64,000 nt of DNA from Bimuria novae-zelandiae CBS 107.79 (GCA_010015655.1 ML976729.1:120495-184494), one strand, 5' to 3'. Positions 43,819-57,612 are shown, counted from the first letter of the stretch. A program made the numbers and translations. The notes: generated by a model not told the origin, from the letters alone.

Positions 43819-46800
43819 ATGCCTCTAAAGATAGTAAAGGAGATAATAGCAAGTCTATAAATAAGAAAGGGCAAGTAACGCGGGGAGTCCCTAGAAACTA
43901 GTAGCCGTGTTACTAAGTTTAACACGGAGGATAAGGCAGGAGACGACTTTAAGTAATTAAATTATTAACTCTCCTATAAAGGCGCAGGAGCGGAATTTCC
44001 CTAAAGGGCGCAACACCTAGGGGATAGCCCTGCCCTTAAAGGCGCGAGTTAGCGTCCTTATAGCCCAAGCGGTGGCCAAGTCGCAGAGCGACCGAAAAGC
44101 GGAACCCACAAAACCTCCGCCACTAAGAAAGGGAACACTGGCCCCGAGCAGCCAACTCCCGGACCAGCATCAGGCAGCGCCCGGCCTTAGAGTAGGCTGA
44201 GGCCCCAAGGCGAAGGCCAAAGTGAGGTAAATACTCCCACTTTAGGCCTGAGCCGGCATCCTACTCCGACTGTAGGCCCTGCCATACCCGTAGCGTTAGG
44301 TGCAACACCGTCTATAACTAATATTATTAATTAATAATTAATAAAGTTACTAGACGCTTAGGACCGAGATACTCCCCTTAAGGAAATCTTACGGCTCTAA
44401 TAATAGTTAGAACTAGTTAGGAGTATAATAACCCTAACAACTATAGTGGCTCCGACCTATGACTGGGTACGTTCCGCTCAGGAGGAAGCCTCTCGAACGT
44501 TAGGCACTCTCTAAAAGGTCTCCCCGTAGCCCAAGCTGGGCACGGAGAACCGCCCCCCGTATACTACTAGGGTGGAATAGTGGCGTCGTAACATAGACTC
44601 TACCTTTGAGATGGTGCAGATCTTTAATAATTTGGTCACTAGGACCCGTTTGATTCTAAGCACGATCTAATACATAATACACCGCGACCTAGTTAAGAGA
44701 AAGATTAAGGACAGAATAGTTATAACGTAGGCGGATCTCTATCAGGAAGTCGCCGCATTAGTTTAAGACCTTATTTTAATAAAGTTTAATAACTTCCTTA
44801 AGTTCTTTAACCTTAGTTAGAGAGACATAGATAGTGTAGACTTATTCCTCCTATATCTAAGCAATAAGGAGTTACTTCTTAAGAGAAGCTTCTTTATCTA
44901 CCTAGATAGCTCTTTTAATAAACCTCTAAAGATCGCCTTCGTGTGGGCTAAGGCCCCTAAATCCATTCGCCATGAGGTGCAAAGGCTGATGGTGTTAAAA
45001 GACGACTAAGACTAGTCCACTTTCGAACGCAACCTAAAGTCTACCAAAAAGGCGCTAGAGGCTAGCAAGCTAGCGAGGACTAAGGCAGCGAACTAAAAGA
45101 GAACTACTTCGTAAGCCTAGATAAAACCCCCTTCCTAATAGAAGAGGTTAGATCGAAAGTAATCTTAAAGCTCTTAATCTAGAACCCCTATAACGGCCAA
45201 CGGTAGTCCGACCCTAGGCTATAGGGAGTCCGAAGGAGACAAGCCTCGCTCTAATTCTAGAGAATTAGCCAACAGCAAACATAGAGGCGGCCGTCACCCC
45301 CAGAGCTGGCAGGCCCATTGGAAACAAAGGGGCGGAGGACCAGCGACTGGTAGCAATGTCACTTAAGGCCTAAGCTAAGATAACTAGGGGAAAGGCAGTC
45401 CCTAATTATAAATCTCTCTTAATTATAATTAGGGAAATACTCTAACGAGAAGTTCTTACGCATCGTGGTTAAGGTTCTTATATATAGTAATAACCCTAAC
45501 CTAACGCGGTTCTAAGCCCTGTACGATAGCGGCGCGGAGCTAAACCTAATTAGCTATTCTATAATAACTAAAGCTAGGCTAAAGCAGAGCCTAAGCCAGG
45601 ATAGACCTATAGCAACGTTTATTAATAATAACGAACTAACGTTAGGCAACGCATATAACCTAATAGTAAGTTATTATAACTCTCGCGGAGTTAGTAAAGT
45701 TATTAGACTAGAACGCTTCTAGTCCGCTAATTTTAAGGGCTACGACCTTATACTAGGCTATCCGTGGCTATAGGCCGCAGACCCTAGAATCCGGTTCACC
45801 ACCGGGACGTTTAAATAGTGGGAGGACGACGAGAAGGCGGAACGCATTTAGCTAGTAGACGCCCCTACCCTTCTCTTAGACATTGCCCTAGGCGAGCAGG
45901 CATATGTGCTACAGCCAAGTTAAATAAGGTTCCATCCTCTAGGACCAGAAGCACGAACCGAACTCGTAATAAACCTCCTTCGGAAGGAACCCAGACCGCC
46001 ACCAGTCCCCTCCTAAGCGGGAGGCAATGTGGCCCAAAACGCAGAATATTTCTAGAATAAAGGAGTACTATAGTTAAAGTAATAGGCAATAGGATTAATT
46101 AACTACTTAAGGAAGTGTGTTAAGGATTACCCTGCCCTTACTTAGTTGCCAGAAGCCACGGCACATTAGATAGTAGCTTCTATATATAAAGCGACGCCGC
46201 GCCGCGCTACTAGTCCTCTGGTAACTGCCTGTGGGCAACCCGAGGATGGCACTAAATACGTACCAAGTCCGGACGATAAATTCGACCCGGACGAGATAAA
46301 GTACGTACCTAAAAAGCTATACTATTATTAGATTAACTTTAGTAAAAAGCAGACCTGGGTCCTGCGACCTAATGGCAGCACCAATTACGCAATCGATATT
46401 AAGCTAGGGGGAAAGATCCTAAATGCTCTAATCTATAACCTCTCTAGAAAGGAGCTAGAACTCCTTTAGGAGTACCTTAACACGGCATAGGACAAGGAGT
46501 GGATCTGTCTAAGTAAATCTCCTATTAGAGCTCTAATACTATTTATGCCGAAGTCTAATGGCAGTATAAGGTTATGTGTTAACTATTAGGGCCTAAATAA
46601 GGTCACAATTAAAAACTAGTACCCCATTCTACTTGTGAGTAAGATAGTGGACAGATTGTCTAAAGCAAAAATCTTTATAAAGCTTAACCTCTAAGACGCC
46701 TACCACAGACTACGGATTAAGGAGGGTAATAAGTGGAAGACGGCATTTAAGACACGCTACAGTTACTTTAAGTACCTTATTATACTATTTAGACTAGCTA

Positions 46801-49790
46801 ATACACTAGCGATATTCTAGTCCTATATTTAACGCGCACTAGGTGGTCTGCTTAACTATATCTACGTTGTCTATCTAGACAACATCCTTATATACTCTAA
46901 GAATAAGGAAGAACACGACGCTCACGTTAAGTAGGTCCTAGAACACTTACTTAACTAGGGTCTCTTCTACAAGACTAGTAAGTGCGTCTTTTTAACTAAA
47001 GTAGTTAAGTTCTTAGGATTTATCGTTACGCCTAAGGGAGTAGTAATAGACCCATTACGGGTTAAGACTATAGACAAATAGCCTAAACCTAAGAGCTATA
47101 GGGATATTTAAGTCTTCCTAGGCTTTGCGAACTTCTATCGGCGGTTTATTTTTAACTATAGCTCCGTTATAAAGCCATTAACGGACCTACTAAAGTCCGC
47201 TTAGGACCCGAAGTCGACCCCAGAGGGCTCGCAAAAGAAAGGGGGGAAGAAGTCTAAAAAAGGACCCACTAAGTAGTACCTCCCCTAGAGTTGGCCAGAC
47301 AAAGCAAGGAAGGCCTTCTTTAACCTAAAATAAAAGTTTACAGGAGCACTAGTGCTTTAACACTTTTACACTAAAAAGCTAGTCATAATTATTACGGACG
47401 TATTAGACTTCGCGATGGCTGCTATATTGCTCTAATCGCAGGACACTAAAACAGTATCAGAAAAGCACTAGAAACCCGTATCCTTCTAGAGTAGAAAGTT
47501 TACTAGCCCTGAGATTAATTAGCCAACACACGATAAAGAAATGTGCGCCATTGTATCTGCCTTTAAATAGTGGAGGCATTACGCCGCCCACGCCCTGGAT
47601 ACGATCTAAATACTCTCCGATTATAATAACCTCTAGTACTTCATGACAACGAAGTCACTATCCTCAAAGCAAGCCCGGTGGGCTAAGGAACTAGCAAAGT
47701 ACGATTTTAAAATTAAATACAAGCCAGGGGTAGACAATCTAGCTAATGCCCTATTACGATAACCTAACTATAAGAAAGAGTTTATTCTAGGCGTTAGGCA
47801 ACGCGTACGCAAGGCTATAATACTAACGCTTTAGTAAAAGCTTTAAATATAGTTAATCTAGATAACTAGAGCTTAAAGCGTAAGGCAGCGGCAAGCTAAG
47901 CTAAGTGCGCAAGGAGAGGACCTCCCCAGAGCAGGGCCTGCGGGGCCCCGACGACTCTCCAAAATAACACCCTTAGTACAGGATATCCGCGGCATGAGCC
48001 CGTTTAGTAATGCGTTACCCCAGGACAGTGTTGCGAGCTCCACAAGTCATAGCGACTCTCCCAACACTGATCTATTCGAAGCTGTACAAGAGCAACCTGA
48101 GCACGGCGGCAATAAACTATCCCCAGAGCAGTGCGCGGAAGCACTAATGGTTAAGGTTCCTAATATGGGAGCCGCCTCTTCGTACACCCAGGCGCGTGGA
48201 GCAGCGTCTGCAGATACCGCCTTCGCGTTAGAAGTACCGAACCTCCTCCTTAATTACATTAGAGAGTCTCAAGCCCGTGATATGGCCTACTTCGGGTACG
48301 AGGCACTAACGCGTCGGGACGAGGGCGGGGCAAAGAAGGGCATGCCTACCTGGTTAGTTAATACCAGTGGTGTCCTCCGCAGGGCTGGGAAAGTGTGGAT
48401 CCCAGACGACGTATCCCTGCGGGAAGCCATCCTTACGCGGAATCACGATGATCCAATGGGGGGCCACTATGGCATAGCGAGGACAGTGGAAGTCCTCCAG
48501 CGGAAATACTTCTAGAAACGCCTACGGGCTAATGTCTAGAAATACGTCCGCTATTGTGCTTCTTGTTAGTTAAACAAGATTCGCAGGCATAAGCCACTAG
48601 GGTTGCTAGAACCACTCCCACTAGCCACTAAGCCCTAGAAGCACTTCTCTCTAGACTTTATAACTAAGCTTCTAGAGTCCACAGATAAGCGAGGGAACCA
48701 GTACAACGCTGTACTTGTCCTTATTAACTAGTTTACAAAGTATTCCTGGTACCTTCCCGTTAATAAGATAATTACGTCCTAGTAACTAGCTAAGCTACTA
48801 TTACGACAGGCTTTTCTAAAGACTAGAGCTCCCGCTTCGCTAGTCACTAACTAAGGGTCCGTCTTTACAAGCCAATTCTAGGCTAATATATACTACTATC
48901 TAAAGATCTAGAAGCACTTGTCTACAGCGTTTTACCCTTAAATAGATAGTTAAACAGAACGTTAGAACTAAGAAATAGAGTCGTACCTGCGGATCTATAT
49001 AAACCGCGACTAAGATAACTAAGTAGAGTTACTGCTATACGCTAAGTACGCGTATAACTTAAAAAAGCACGCCGCAACTAGCTTTACACCTATTAAATTA
49101 GTATTTAGGACTACTCCTACCGCGTTTAATAGGGTACCCGACGAGCACTAGCTTCGTAAACTAGACCCCTTACTCTAGAATAGCCTAACCTACTCTAGAT
49201 AGTTAAAGGACCTGCGTCGGCAGGTCGTTGCACGGATAGAGGAATAGTATAATAGTTAAGAAATAGTAGTAGCGAGTTTGCGCCACGCTTAGGAATAGTA
49301 CTAATAGTAGTATAATAAGAAGTAAATCCCTGCACACTTCTCCCCAGGCAATAAAGTCCTGCTTAATCGCAAGAACATTGCCTCGACAAAGCTATTAAAG
49401 AAGTTTAACTATCGTTACCTTAGGCTATTTAAGGTAGTTAAAAAGGTTAGAAGGCTAGCCTACCTACTTAAATTGCCCCTAGCGATGTTAAGGATACACC
49501 CTATATTCTATATATCGCTGCTAGAGCCATGGCGAGCACCCCTTCCGTTAAAGAACTTTTACCCTAGACTTATTAACGTCCCGGACTACAACGGAGCAGA
49601 CTACTATAAAGTAAAAGAAATCCTTTATTATAAGACAGTAGCAGGAGGTCTCTAATACCTTATAAAATAGCTAGGATAGTCTAATAAAGACGCAACGTGG
49701 GAAATCGCATCCCACCTTAATAGCTATAAGGAAATCCTTAAAGAATACTAGCGTTCCCCTAAGGACGTTACCTAAAAAGGGAACAGTACA
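43819..49790 (+). pseudogene. Gypsy C gag-pol with C-terminal chromodomain
   Basis: Gag starts about 43819 (MPLKIVKEIIASL) and runs to about 45400. The protease has an intact DSG (LYDSGAELNLIS, 45517 on). The reverse transcriptase is at 46540-47080 (KLNL, DAYHRLRIKEGNKWKTAFKT, YVVYLDNILIYSKN with D to [11 protein letters not shown]). The RNase H is at 47390-47770. The integrase HHCC is at 48440-48590 (NHDDPMGGHYGIARTVEVL, then YVRYCASC) and its core at 48640-49300 (HFSLDFITKLLESTDKRGN). A chromodomain at 49590-49740 (YKVKEILYYKTVAGGL, then DATWEIASHLNSYKEIL) places it among the chromoviruses. One 522-bp stretch, 47994-48515, is fully open, unlike the rest. Many RIP stops; inactive. Confidence 0.85.
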
Positions 49791-49799
49791 GGGCCGGGA

Positions 49800-50385
49800 C
49801 GGCCCTGGCGCAGGAAAGGGGGATAGTAGAGAATAAGAATCTTTATAACTAAGTTATGCAGGAAAGCCCTTTATATATTACTAAAGGTAACAGGCGAGGC
49901 GCGCACATATTATAAGCATATAAAAAGTAGTTATATAAGTAGATTAAATTCCTTAAGACTATAAATTCTACATGCACAAAACAGGGGCTCTAGCTTATAG
50001 ATAGAGTAGCCTAAAAGCTAAGAGAACTAACTAACCTAGCCCGTCTTAAGACCTAAGGCAAGCCGCGATACCCCTAAGGGGAGTTAGTAGACTTACACAC
50101 CTTAGTCCTGCTTAGGGCTAGGCTAAAAAGGATTCTCTTGGACAACGCTTCCTAGTCAAGACTTTACAGGGCTCTCTAGCCCTTACCTATTAGGCACATA
50201 AGCGCTAAAATAGTACTAACGCTTATTGCGGTTACTCGCCTCGCTAGTGCGGAAAAAGTACTCCTAGGTTAGGTTAATAACAACATTATTAGGAGCGCCC
50301 AAGCCAGCCGAGCTAATCCCTAACTATAGAAATAGTTAGGAAAGTCCTCGGACAGACAGCGGGAAGTAGTAAGATTACTATAATA
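49800..50385. other. Gypsy C 3' spacer, left part
   Basis: Sequence between the chromodomain and the Copia B insertion point, which continues at 56016. No clear ORF on the plus strand. Confidence 0.4.
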
Positions 50386-50583
50386 TGTGAGGTTTGATGT
50401 TTGCCACTGAGCTAATGGCTTGTTTTCCTTTTGTTTGTTTTTGATGTTTGCCACCGAGCTGATGGCTTATTTTCCTTTTGTTTGCTGTTTGCCAGTTATC
50501 TAGGATGTTTGCGCCTGGGTATATAGGAGATAGCTTACCTCTAGAGGCAGACGGGGGGATATACATTAGTTATTTGGTTCATA
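50386..50583 (+). repeat. Copia B 5' LTR
   Basis: 198 bp, nearly identical to the 3' copy. Confidence 0.9.
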
Positions 50584-50698
50584 GTTATGAGCCCGGTATA
50601 GCGTTTTGTCGGGCAACTCAGCTATTGCAGTCGGTGATTGCTCTTAGTCGTCTGATCTTTCACACATACTATTTGTTTGCCCTCTCCATATAATCACG

Positions 50699-53600
50699 AT
50701 GACGGCCGAATTGCAGGCAGCATCCCGAGCGATGGGAGTGATCCTTGAGACGCCCAAGGACTGGCAATCATGGCTATTTTTGCGTAAAGATACAGCGCAA
50801 CAGCATGGGCTGTGGGAGTACGTGGATCCTGACGTGCCAGAGGCAGATTTGAGGCAATTGACAGCGCCTACTCCGCCAGAGCCAAAAGACGCGTTGCCAC
50901 GCGCAGGGGCAAATAGGGAACTAATCCCTATACTAGTAAATTACACTAAGCAAGATCTTAACAACAAAGGATTTACGCGCTACTAATTCTTATATTAGAG
51001 GTATAAGCAAGATCTTCTAGTATTTAAGCGTTAGTAAAGAGCGCTTGCTATCTTTAACTCTAAAATAGCGCGCACTATATATTAACGCAACCTATACTTA
51101 CTATAAGATAAAGATACCACTTATACACGTCTAATTACCCTTAAGGCCTACTTATTGCTTACGATAACCGCAATTAAGCGCGAACTAAAGGAGAAGTATC
51201 GCTAATTATATATGCTACTAAGGGACAAGAGTATAGAAATTTGGCTAAGGGACTAGCTTAACGTGACGAGACAGGCGCATGCAGTTTCACTATTAGACGT
51301 TGCGGATAACTAATTAGTAGAGGATTTTTTAGTAGCTATTAAGGTAGTAGATCTAGAGTATAGAGCGCCTGCGCTAGCGAGTTATCTTAAGTAATAGCGC
51401 ACTAGCTAGACGACTACTCTATTATTAGAAGACAAGATCGCGACATACAAGGACTATTTACGGACAACTTGACCTAGGGCCCTTTAACTTGCGGCAATAG
51501 CAGGAGAGCTTTAAGTAGCAAAGACTATCTAAGAGATAGATAAGGATAGCTCTAACGATAAGGGCAAGAACTGCTTGTGTAGATTTCGCCACTAGTAGGA
51601 GAACTACTATTACCTTAACCTACATGCCAAAGGCAGGCGCGTAGACTTTAAGGATAAGAAGTCTATACGAGAGCGCATTAAGAAGGCTTACTAGGATAAC
51701 GCTAGCTTAAAAGAAAAGGTGGAGGAGTACCTAGGCAAATAGCGTAAGCGCAATAATATAGATATTAAGGAGATAATTATAGCAGACAACGGTAAAGCTC
51801 CTACTACTCCAGCCACTTATACGGTAAATTTTACAGCGGAGGCTGTCCTTATAGACGACAACTCTCCGCCTTTCGGAGATCTTGAAGTCGTAGCTATTAC
51901 AAAAGATAATAGTTTATAGGACCGCTAGATTCTAGACCCAGGCAGTAATACTTACATTATTAATTTAGAAGACTAGGTAGGCTAGGAGAGGGAGCGTAAG
52001 GAGCACAACGGCGGGACTATTACTACTAGAGTAAGTCACATTCTAATAGAAGCCTAGGGTAAAGTCAGCCTCTCTGTCTATACGCCGTCTAGTGTTAAGA
52101 GCTTGGCACTTACTTACGTCGCCTTTGTGCCAGGCTTCTTAACAAGCGTTATAGGCCTAGGCCGCTGTCGTGATGTAGGCATTTACTTTAACTCTGGCAG
52201 AGACGTTCTGTATAAAAGCTTAGGGGTAATTACTTATTTGGAGTACCGGCGGGGCCACTAGTTGCTAGACGTCGAGACAAGCAAGCAACTAAAGCAGCCA
52301 ACGTTGTCTACCTTTATAATAAGGATAGCGCTATTAAGAATACTAAAACCTGCCTAGAAACTTAGCGCGAAGCTTGCTTATGCTATATAAGGTTATTTAT
52401 TAAAAGAGGCAGTCTAACACTTATAAGATAATATAGTTAGCGTTAAAGTAACGGACGTCGAGCAGCAGGACCTTAATTGTCAGGTCTATTATAAGGCGAA
52501 GCTTATGTAGTAGGTATCTAGGCGTACGCTAGTAGACGTGGCAGAGCGCCCGTTTTATCGTATTACTATTAACGTTTTACAAATCCGCGAGCACGGCAAG
52601 CTCTACTATAATTGCGATAGGTACGCTGCTTATGCGATAGACGAGTATTCCAAAAAGAATAAGGTAGAAATAACTAGGACAAGAAACGTAAGAGAGCTGC
52701 GTCCCTAGCTACTTAGCGTAATTTAGCGGATCTAGAGGCAGTTTAATTACGACGTAATTGTTATAAAAGCTAATAACGAGAAGGGATTTAGGTTTAAGAG
52801 TCTTTATAACAAATTAGGCATACGCTTAGAGCTGCGGGCATTAGATACATTAGAGTAGAATAGCGGCGCTAAAATAGCTAAGAAGACGCTTAGTATAAGG
52901 GCAAGAGCGCTAACGTTACAGGCCAACTTACCTAAGAAGTTGGCGAATAAGATGTACAAGACGATAGGGTACTTACTTAACCGTACGCTAACGAGGTCGT
53001 TAGGCTAGAAAACTCCATATAAAATTATTTAGAGACATAAGCCTATTGTCTCCCACATGCGGCCTATTAGTTATCGAGTATATATATTAAATAAGCACCT
53101 GCTAAAGGCTGCAAAGACACAGTCTAAGACTCTTATTAGCCATCTTGTAGGGTACGATTCGACTAATATCTTCAGGATTTAGCTATTAACGAAGGACCAA
53201 GTTATTCGCGTAAGAGACGTTGTTTTTAACCTAAGTCGTTTCTATAAAGGTAGCAAAGATGTGTATAACAGGTAAGTAGTTGCGAGATCTGTTAAGCTAT
53301 TAGATATACTAAAGATGCCAAATAAAGATAATATTAAAGTAGAAGACTTACTAATAACACGGCAAGCGCGAGCGCGTACATTACTCCAGCAATTAACTAC
53401 GTCTGATAAGGGAGTTCTCTCCTAAGTTAAGCATAGAGTAGATAAGAAGGCTTCCGCTATTGCTAAGCAAGTTAAAGAGATGCAGCGTATAGTAGATGCT
53501 CCATTTCGCGACATATTATGCCTGGTAGCTGGAAATCTGGACAATCGAGGCGACAACGTCATTCTGGACGAATAAATTCAAACGCTAGAAAACGAGTTAG

Positions 53601-55711
53601 AGCAAGACGAGGCTTAATTACAGCAATAGCTAGGGGGTAAGGAGGATTTAGTATTAAGAGGGAGCACGCAGACCTAGGAGTGTAGTAATAAGGAATAAAG
53701 CGCCTTACCTAATAAGGAAAGAGTCTTGGCATAAGAAGATAAAGACACTTAATTTTTCGACGCGTACTCAACACCGCCTTTACCTACCCAGCAACTAGTC
53801 GTAAACCGTTCTATAACTAAAATACTAGACTATATGCCTAATATGCATACGAATAATGCTCCTTAGCGTCGAAACCTTGATTTTTTAGAGGAAAATATCG
53901 TTTCAGGCAGGCGTAAGCGTAGGCTAACGAACCGTAATAATCCTTAGTTATATACGGCGATTTTTAGCGCTAGACGCGTTAGCGAATATCTCTATGCTTT
54001 TATAACTTTAATAAACGTTAAGCAAGGCTAAAATGGCGGATCTAGCTTTTTTAACAACTAGCGACTTTACAGGAGCCAATTACTGCCTAAACTAAAGTCT
54101 ATACACTAGCTAAAGTATCACCGATTTGGCAAGCAGTTTATAGAGGCCGTTTGATAAGAGTATCGCTAGGTGTGGGATAAGGGCTATTTCCGCAAGACAA
54201 AGATAATTAGAAAGATAGTAGCTAAGTAAGGTATTAAGGTGCTTTTGCTTATGTGGGTATTTAATTATAAGTTTGACGAGGACGGCTATCTTTACAAGTT
54301 TAAGGCGCGGCTTATTATACGAGGAGACCTTAAGGAGTAGTATAGAGATACTTACGCAGCGACGCTAGCAGCACGAAGTTTTCAGGCCCTACTAGTAATT
54401 ACTAATAAGTTCGACCTAGAGCTTTAGCAGTATAACGCGCCCAACGCTTTCTTAAACGCCCTACTTAATCGCAAGCTCTTAGTGGAGACCCTAGACGTCT
54501 TTAGCGACGATGGCAAGTTCCTAGAGGTCTTGCGCGCTCTATATGGTTTAAAGGAGTCAGCACTGCTCTGGTACAAAGATTTTTATTGCATAGTCGAGAA
54601 ATTGGGCCTTAAGCGTGTCCCAGGGTTCCCATGCTTGTATACAAACAATTACCTTATATTGTTTGTCTTTGTTAATAATATCACAATCGCCTATTATCGC
54701 AGTAACTAACGTTTGTTTAACAGCATTGCTAGCAAGCTTGTTAAACACTACGACTTAAAGACAATAGGAGAACTTACATAGTTCCTAGGCGTATAAGTAC
54801 TTCGAGACAGGAAGTAGCGCAAGATTTAGTTATTACAGGATAAGTATATTAACAAGGTCGCTTATCGATTTAATGTGAAGCTGGAGGGCAAGACGCCGGA
54901 GGCTCTACTGCTATAATACGTAAATAACTTGCAGGCTTCTATAGAGGAGCCTAATGCTAAACAACGGACGTATTACTAGCAATTAGTTAGCAGTTTAGCA
55001 TATATTGCTTGCTAAACGCGTCCAGATGTTGCGCGCTCGCATATTATTTTAGTATATTACCTTACTAATCCTAGGCAGTTGCATGTATAGTACGCACTTA
55101 AGGTGTGGGTCTATCTCCTAGCAATAAAGTACTACGCTCTCTAGGGCAGTAGTGATAACGGCGACGGCGCTACTAAAATCCTCGCTGGAGGTAACCTTAA
55201 TCCTGTCTTTTACGGAGTATTAGACGCGTTGTATACGGACGTTATAGAGACGCGCTAGAGTAGCCACGGCTATCTCTTTTTACTATATAATTTGCTAGTT
55301 AATTAGAGATCTACGGTGCAAAGGACTGTTAGCAAGTTAATAATAAAGACAGAGCTACTTGCTCTATTAATCGCTAGATTACAACTTCAGGAATAGTTGC
55401 GCTTTTTTAAGGGGATTAGTTTTAAGCTAAATAAGACGCTAGTTATTATATGTAACAACTAGTAGATAGTAGGCATTGTTAATAAGCAAGAAGACCGCCT
55501 AAAAACGAGCATTAAACACGTGGACATACACTAGATGTGGATCTGTCAAGAAGTAGAGGCAGGACGACTCTATGTGAGATAGGTGCCAATAATTAAGATG
55601 CTAGTAGACGGGCTCACAAAGTTGCTCTTAAAGCAGAAACATGCGGAGTTTGTAAGGCAGCTCTATCTCGTGGATCTCCGTGGACGATTTGTCGGGAAAA
55701 ACGTCAAGTAA
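50699..55711 (+). pseudogene. Copia B gag-pol
   Basis: Gag opens at ATG 50699 (MTAELQAASRAMGVILETPK) and is uninterrupted to 50986. A zinc-knuckle relic is near 51560-51610 (NCLCRFRH). The protease motif is near 51930 (ILDPGSNTYIIN). The integrase is at about 52090-53000 (FNYDVIVIKANNEKGFRFKS). The reverse transcriptase is at 54230-54900 (FKARLIIRGDLKE, TYAATLAARSF, LRALYGLKESALLWYKDFY, FVFVNNITIAYYRSN with the DD box changed to NN). The RNase H is at 55200-55650 (HGYLFLLYN, KHVDIH, DGLTKLLLKQKHAEFV). The Gag-PR-IN-RT-RH order is that of Ty1/copia. RIP stops throughout; inactive. Confidence 0.85.
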
Positions 55712-55817
55712 AAAGCTTAACACCATGAAATCTGGCGATAGCCACTTTTGCGGGTACGTCTACGGCTTTATATACGGGGCGATCGCCCCTCCAGCATGTG
55801 GGAGGTGCGAGGGGGTG

Positions 55818-56015
55818 TGTGAGGTTTGATGTTTGCCACTGAGCTGATGGCTTGTTTTCCTTTTGTTTGTTTTTGATGTTTGCCACCGAGCTGATGGCTT
55901 ATTTTCCTTTTGTTTGCTGTTTGCCAGTTATCTAGGATGTTTGCGCCTGGGTATATAGGAGATAGCTTACCTCTAGAGGCAGACGGGGGGATATACATTA
56001 GTTATTTGGTTCATA
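55818..56015 (+). repeat. Copia B 3' LTR
   Basis: 198 bp; the last bases are cata followed by the TAATA target duplication. Confidence 0.9.
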
Positions 56016-56020
56016 TAATA

Positions 56021-57406
56021 ATATACTTTAAACTGCTTTAGGTTCTGCCCAGCAGAAAACTAGCAAGCCTTTTAAAAAGTAATCTTAAAGCCCTTATACG
56101 TAGGTTGCTCTACTAACCGCTTATACTCCTTTACGTTAACGTTAAAGGCGTCCTATAGGCTACGTATATAAATAAACGCGTTATTCTAAGCCTTTTAGGC
56201 CGCGTGCTTATAGTTGGCTAGTAATAGCTTTAGAGGGTTATCCGTGATGCCCTCGGCCTTGCGCGCTTTAAGATAGGCGGTGGTCTTATTACTCGCACGC
56301 CTTATAAGGAAGTAAAAGATATTTATTACGCAACGAAACTACGGCTTAGGCTAGGAAGGGGTTAGAGACAACCTCGGGAAGCCTTCAGCACGAGGATAGT
56401 CACTAACTAATAAATATCCAGAGATCTTCGCGGAAGTGTAGCACTTGCACACAAAGCTTATTAAGGCGCGCCACTTACACACAACGCCCTACTAAAGAAA
56501 TAGCACACGCATAAAGCTACTTAGCGTCCTATTAAGAGCACTCTTACTTAACGTTATAAGCAATACGAGGCATAGTTTACACCTAAAAAAATTAGCTAAT
56601 AAAATAGCAAAGCAGTAGAAACCGCTTACTATAATACTAGTGTTAAAGCTTACTATAGCTAAACTAGAGTTAGCTACGCCTCTAAATTAGGTGGTATAGT
56701 AAGTAAGAAGGCTAGCAGAGAAGCGCTAAACACGCTCTTAAGCTTAATAAGATTAATTTAAGGCATAATAAAGAAGTAGTGACTAAGGTAGAATAGGCAG
56801 AGTTAGAGCACAATAATAAGAGAAGCAAAAAAGGGATATTAAAGGAAGCCTAAACATAAAAAAGGGCTTACCTTTATACCTACCTTTACATCCTAAACTT
56901 AAATGCGCATCCACTTACCTAACTAATACTAACGCCTTACTAGCCGCGCTTTAACGCCTGCCCGTTTAACCCACTTTAATTCTAAAATGTCACGGTGTTA
57001 TAAACACACTAGTTAGGCAACAGTTACTAAAGAAATTTACTTAGTAATTAAAGTAAGGCAATTACCTGCTAATTACATAGTAACTACCCACTATAATTAT
57101 ATCTCCCAAGCGAGATATGCAACGGACGTAGGGCGGATAGCAATTGCCCTCCCTTTAGATCCTAGTAGGCCTAGCGTTACTAAGCTAGTAATAGGCTTAC
57201 GTAAACTACTTAGGGCGTAAGGCGCTTCTCTTAATACGGGTTTCTCTAACGGCGAGTTTTCTTAGAGTTTAGTAATTTATATAAGCACGTAATTACCGCG
57301 GTGATAACCTAACGCGACGCCGTAGCTAATCTACTACTACTTTATAGAGGGACACAGGCTAGCATAGCGGACTCGGGACAAGTCCTTCTTTAGGAGGGGG
57401 GGCAGT
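56021..57406. other. Gypsy C 3' spacer, right part
   Basis: AT-rich, with no clear plus-strand gene. On the minus strand about 56030-56320 reads nearly open: FYFLIRRASNKTTAYLKARK, AEGITDNPLKLLLANYKHAA and FNVNVKEYKRLVEQPTYKGF. This could be an antisense accessory ORF cut by Copia B. No family recognised. Confidence 0.35.
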
Positions 57407-57607
57407 TGTCAGGGACATTCTTGACCCCCACAAAAGGCGACCCTCGGAGATCCTCCGGATCTCTCTCGGGCCTCCACCGGAGCTGCCCCGGCTCAGTCAC
57501 GTGGTGTAGTCTATATATTCCTCTATAGACCCTTTAACATCCGGCAAGGATTTATCTAATATACACGTTTACCCTGATCCGAATTGCCTGCCACAAAGTG
57601 CCTCACA
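57407..57607 (+). repeat. Gypsy C 3' LTR
   Basis: 201 bp, preceded by a run of G (polypurine tract) and followed by AGTTA. Confidence 0.9.
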
Positions 57608-57612
57608 AGTTA

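Larger units (their letters stand above)
50386..56015 (+). mobile_element. Copia B LTR retrotransposon, inserted in Gypsy C
   Basis: Two 198-bp LTRs lie at 50386-50583 and 55818-56015 (TGTGAGGTTTGATG...TTGGTTCATA), virtually identical and little RIP-mutated. The TAATA duplication at 50381-50385 and 56016-56020 is exact. A purine tract (gcgagggggtg) precedes the right LTR. Total 5630 bp. Within the LTR a 51-bp-spaced duplication (gatgtttgccac...gatggctt) occurs. Confidence 0.93.
43503..57607 (+). mobile_element. Gypsy C LTR retrotransposon with chromodomain (holds Copia B)
   Basis: Two 201-bp LTRs lie at 43503-43703 and 57407-57607 (TGTCAGGG...GCCTCACA). An exact AGTTA duplication lies at 43498-43502 and 57608-57612, and a polypurine tract (ttaggagggggggcagt) precedes the right LTR. 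Without Copia B it is about 8.5 kb. The LTRs and gag leader keep a balanced composition while pol is AT-rich. Confidence 0.93.

Noticed and set aside
55704..55998. Short minus-strand ORFs near 50378-50566 and 55704-55998
   Set aside because: They are translations of the Copia B LTR duplicated at both ends, not genes.
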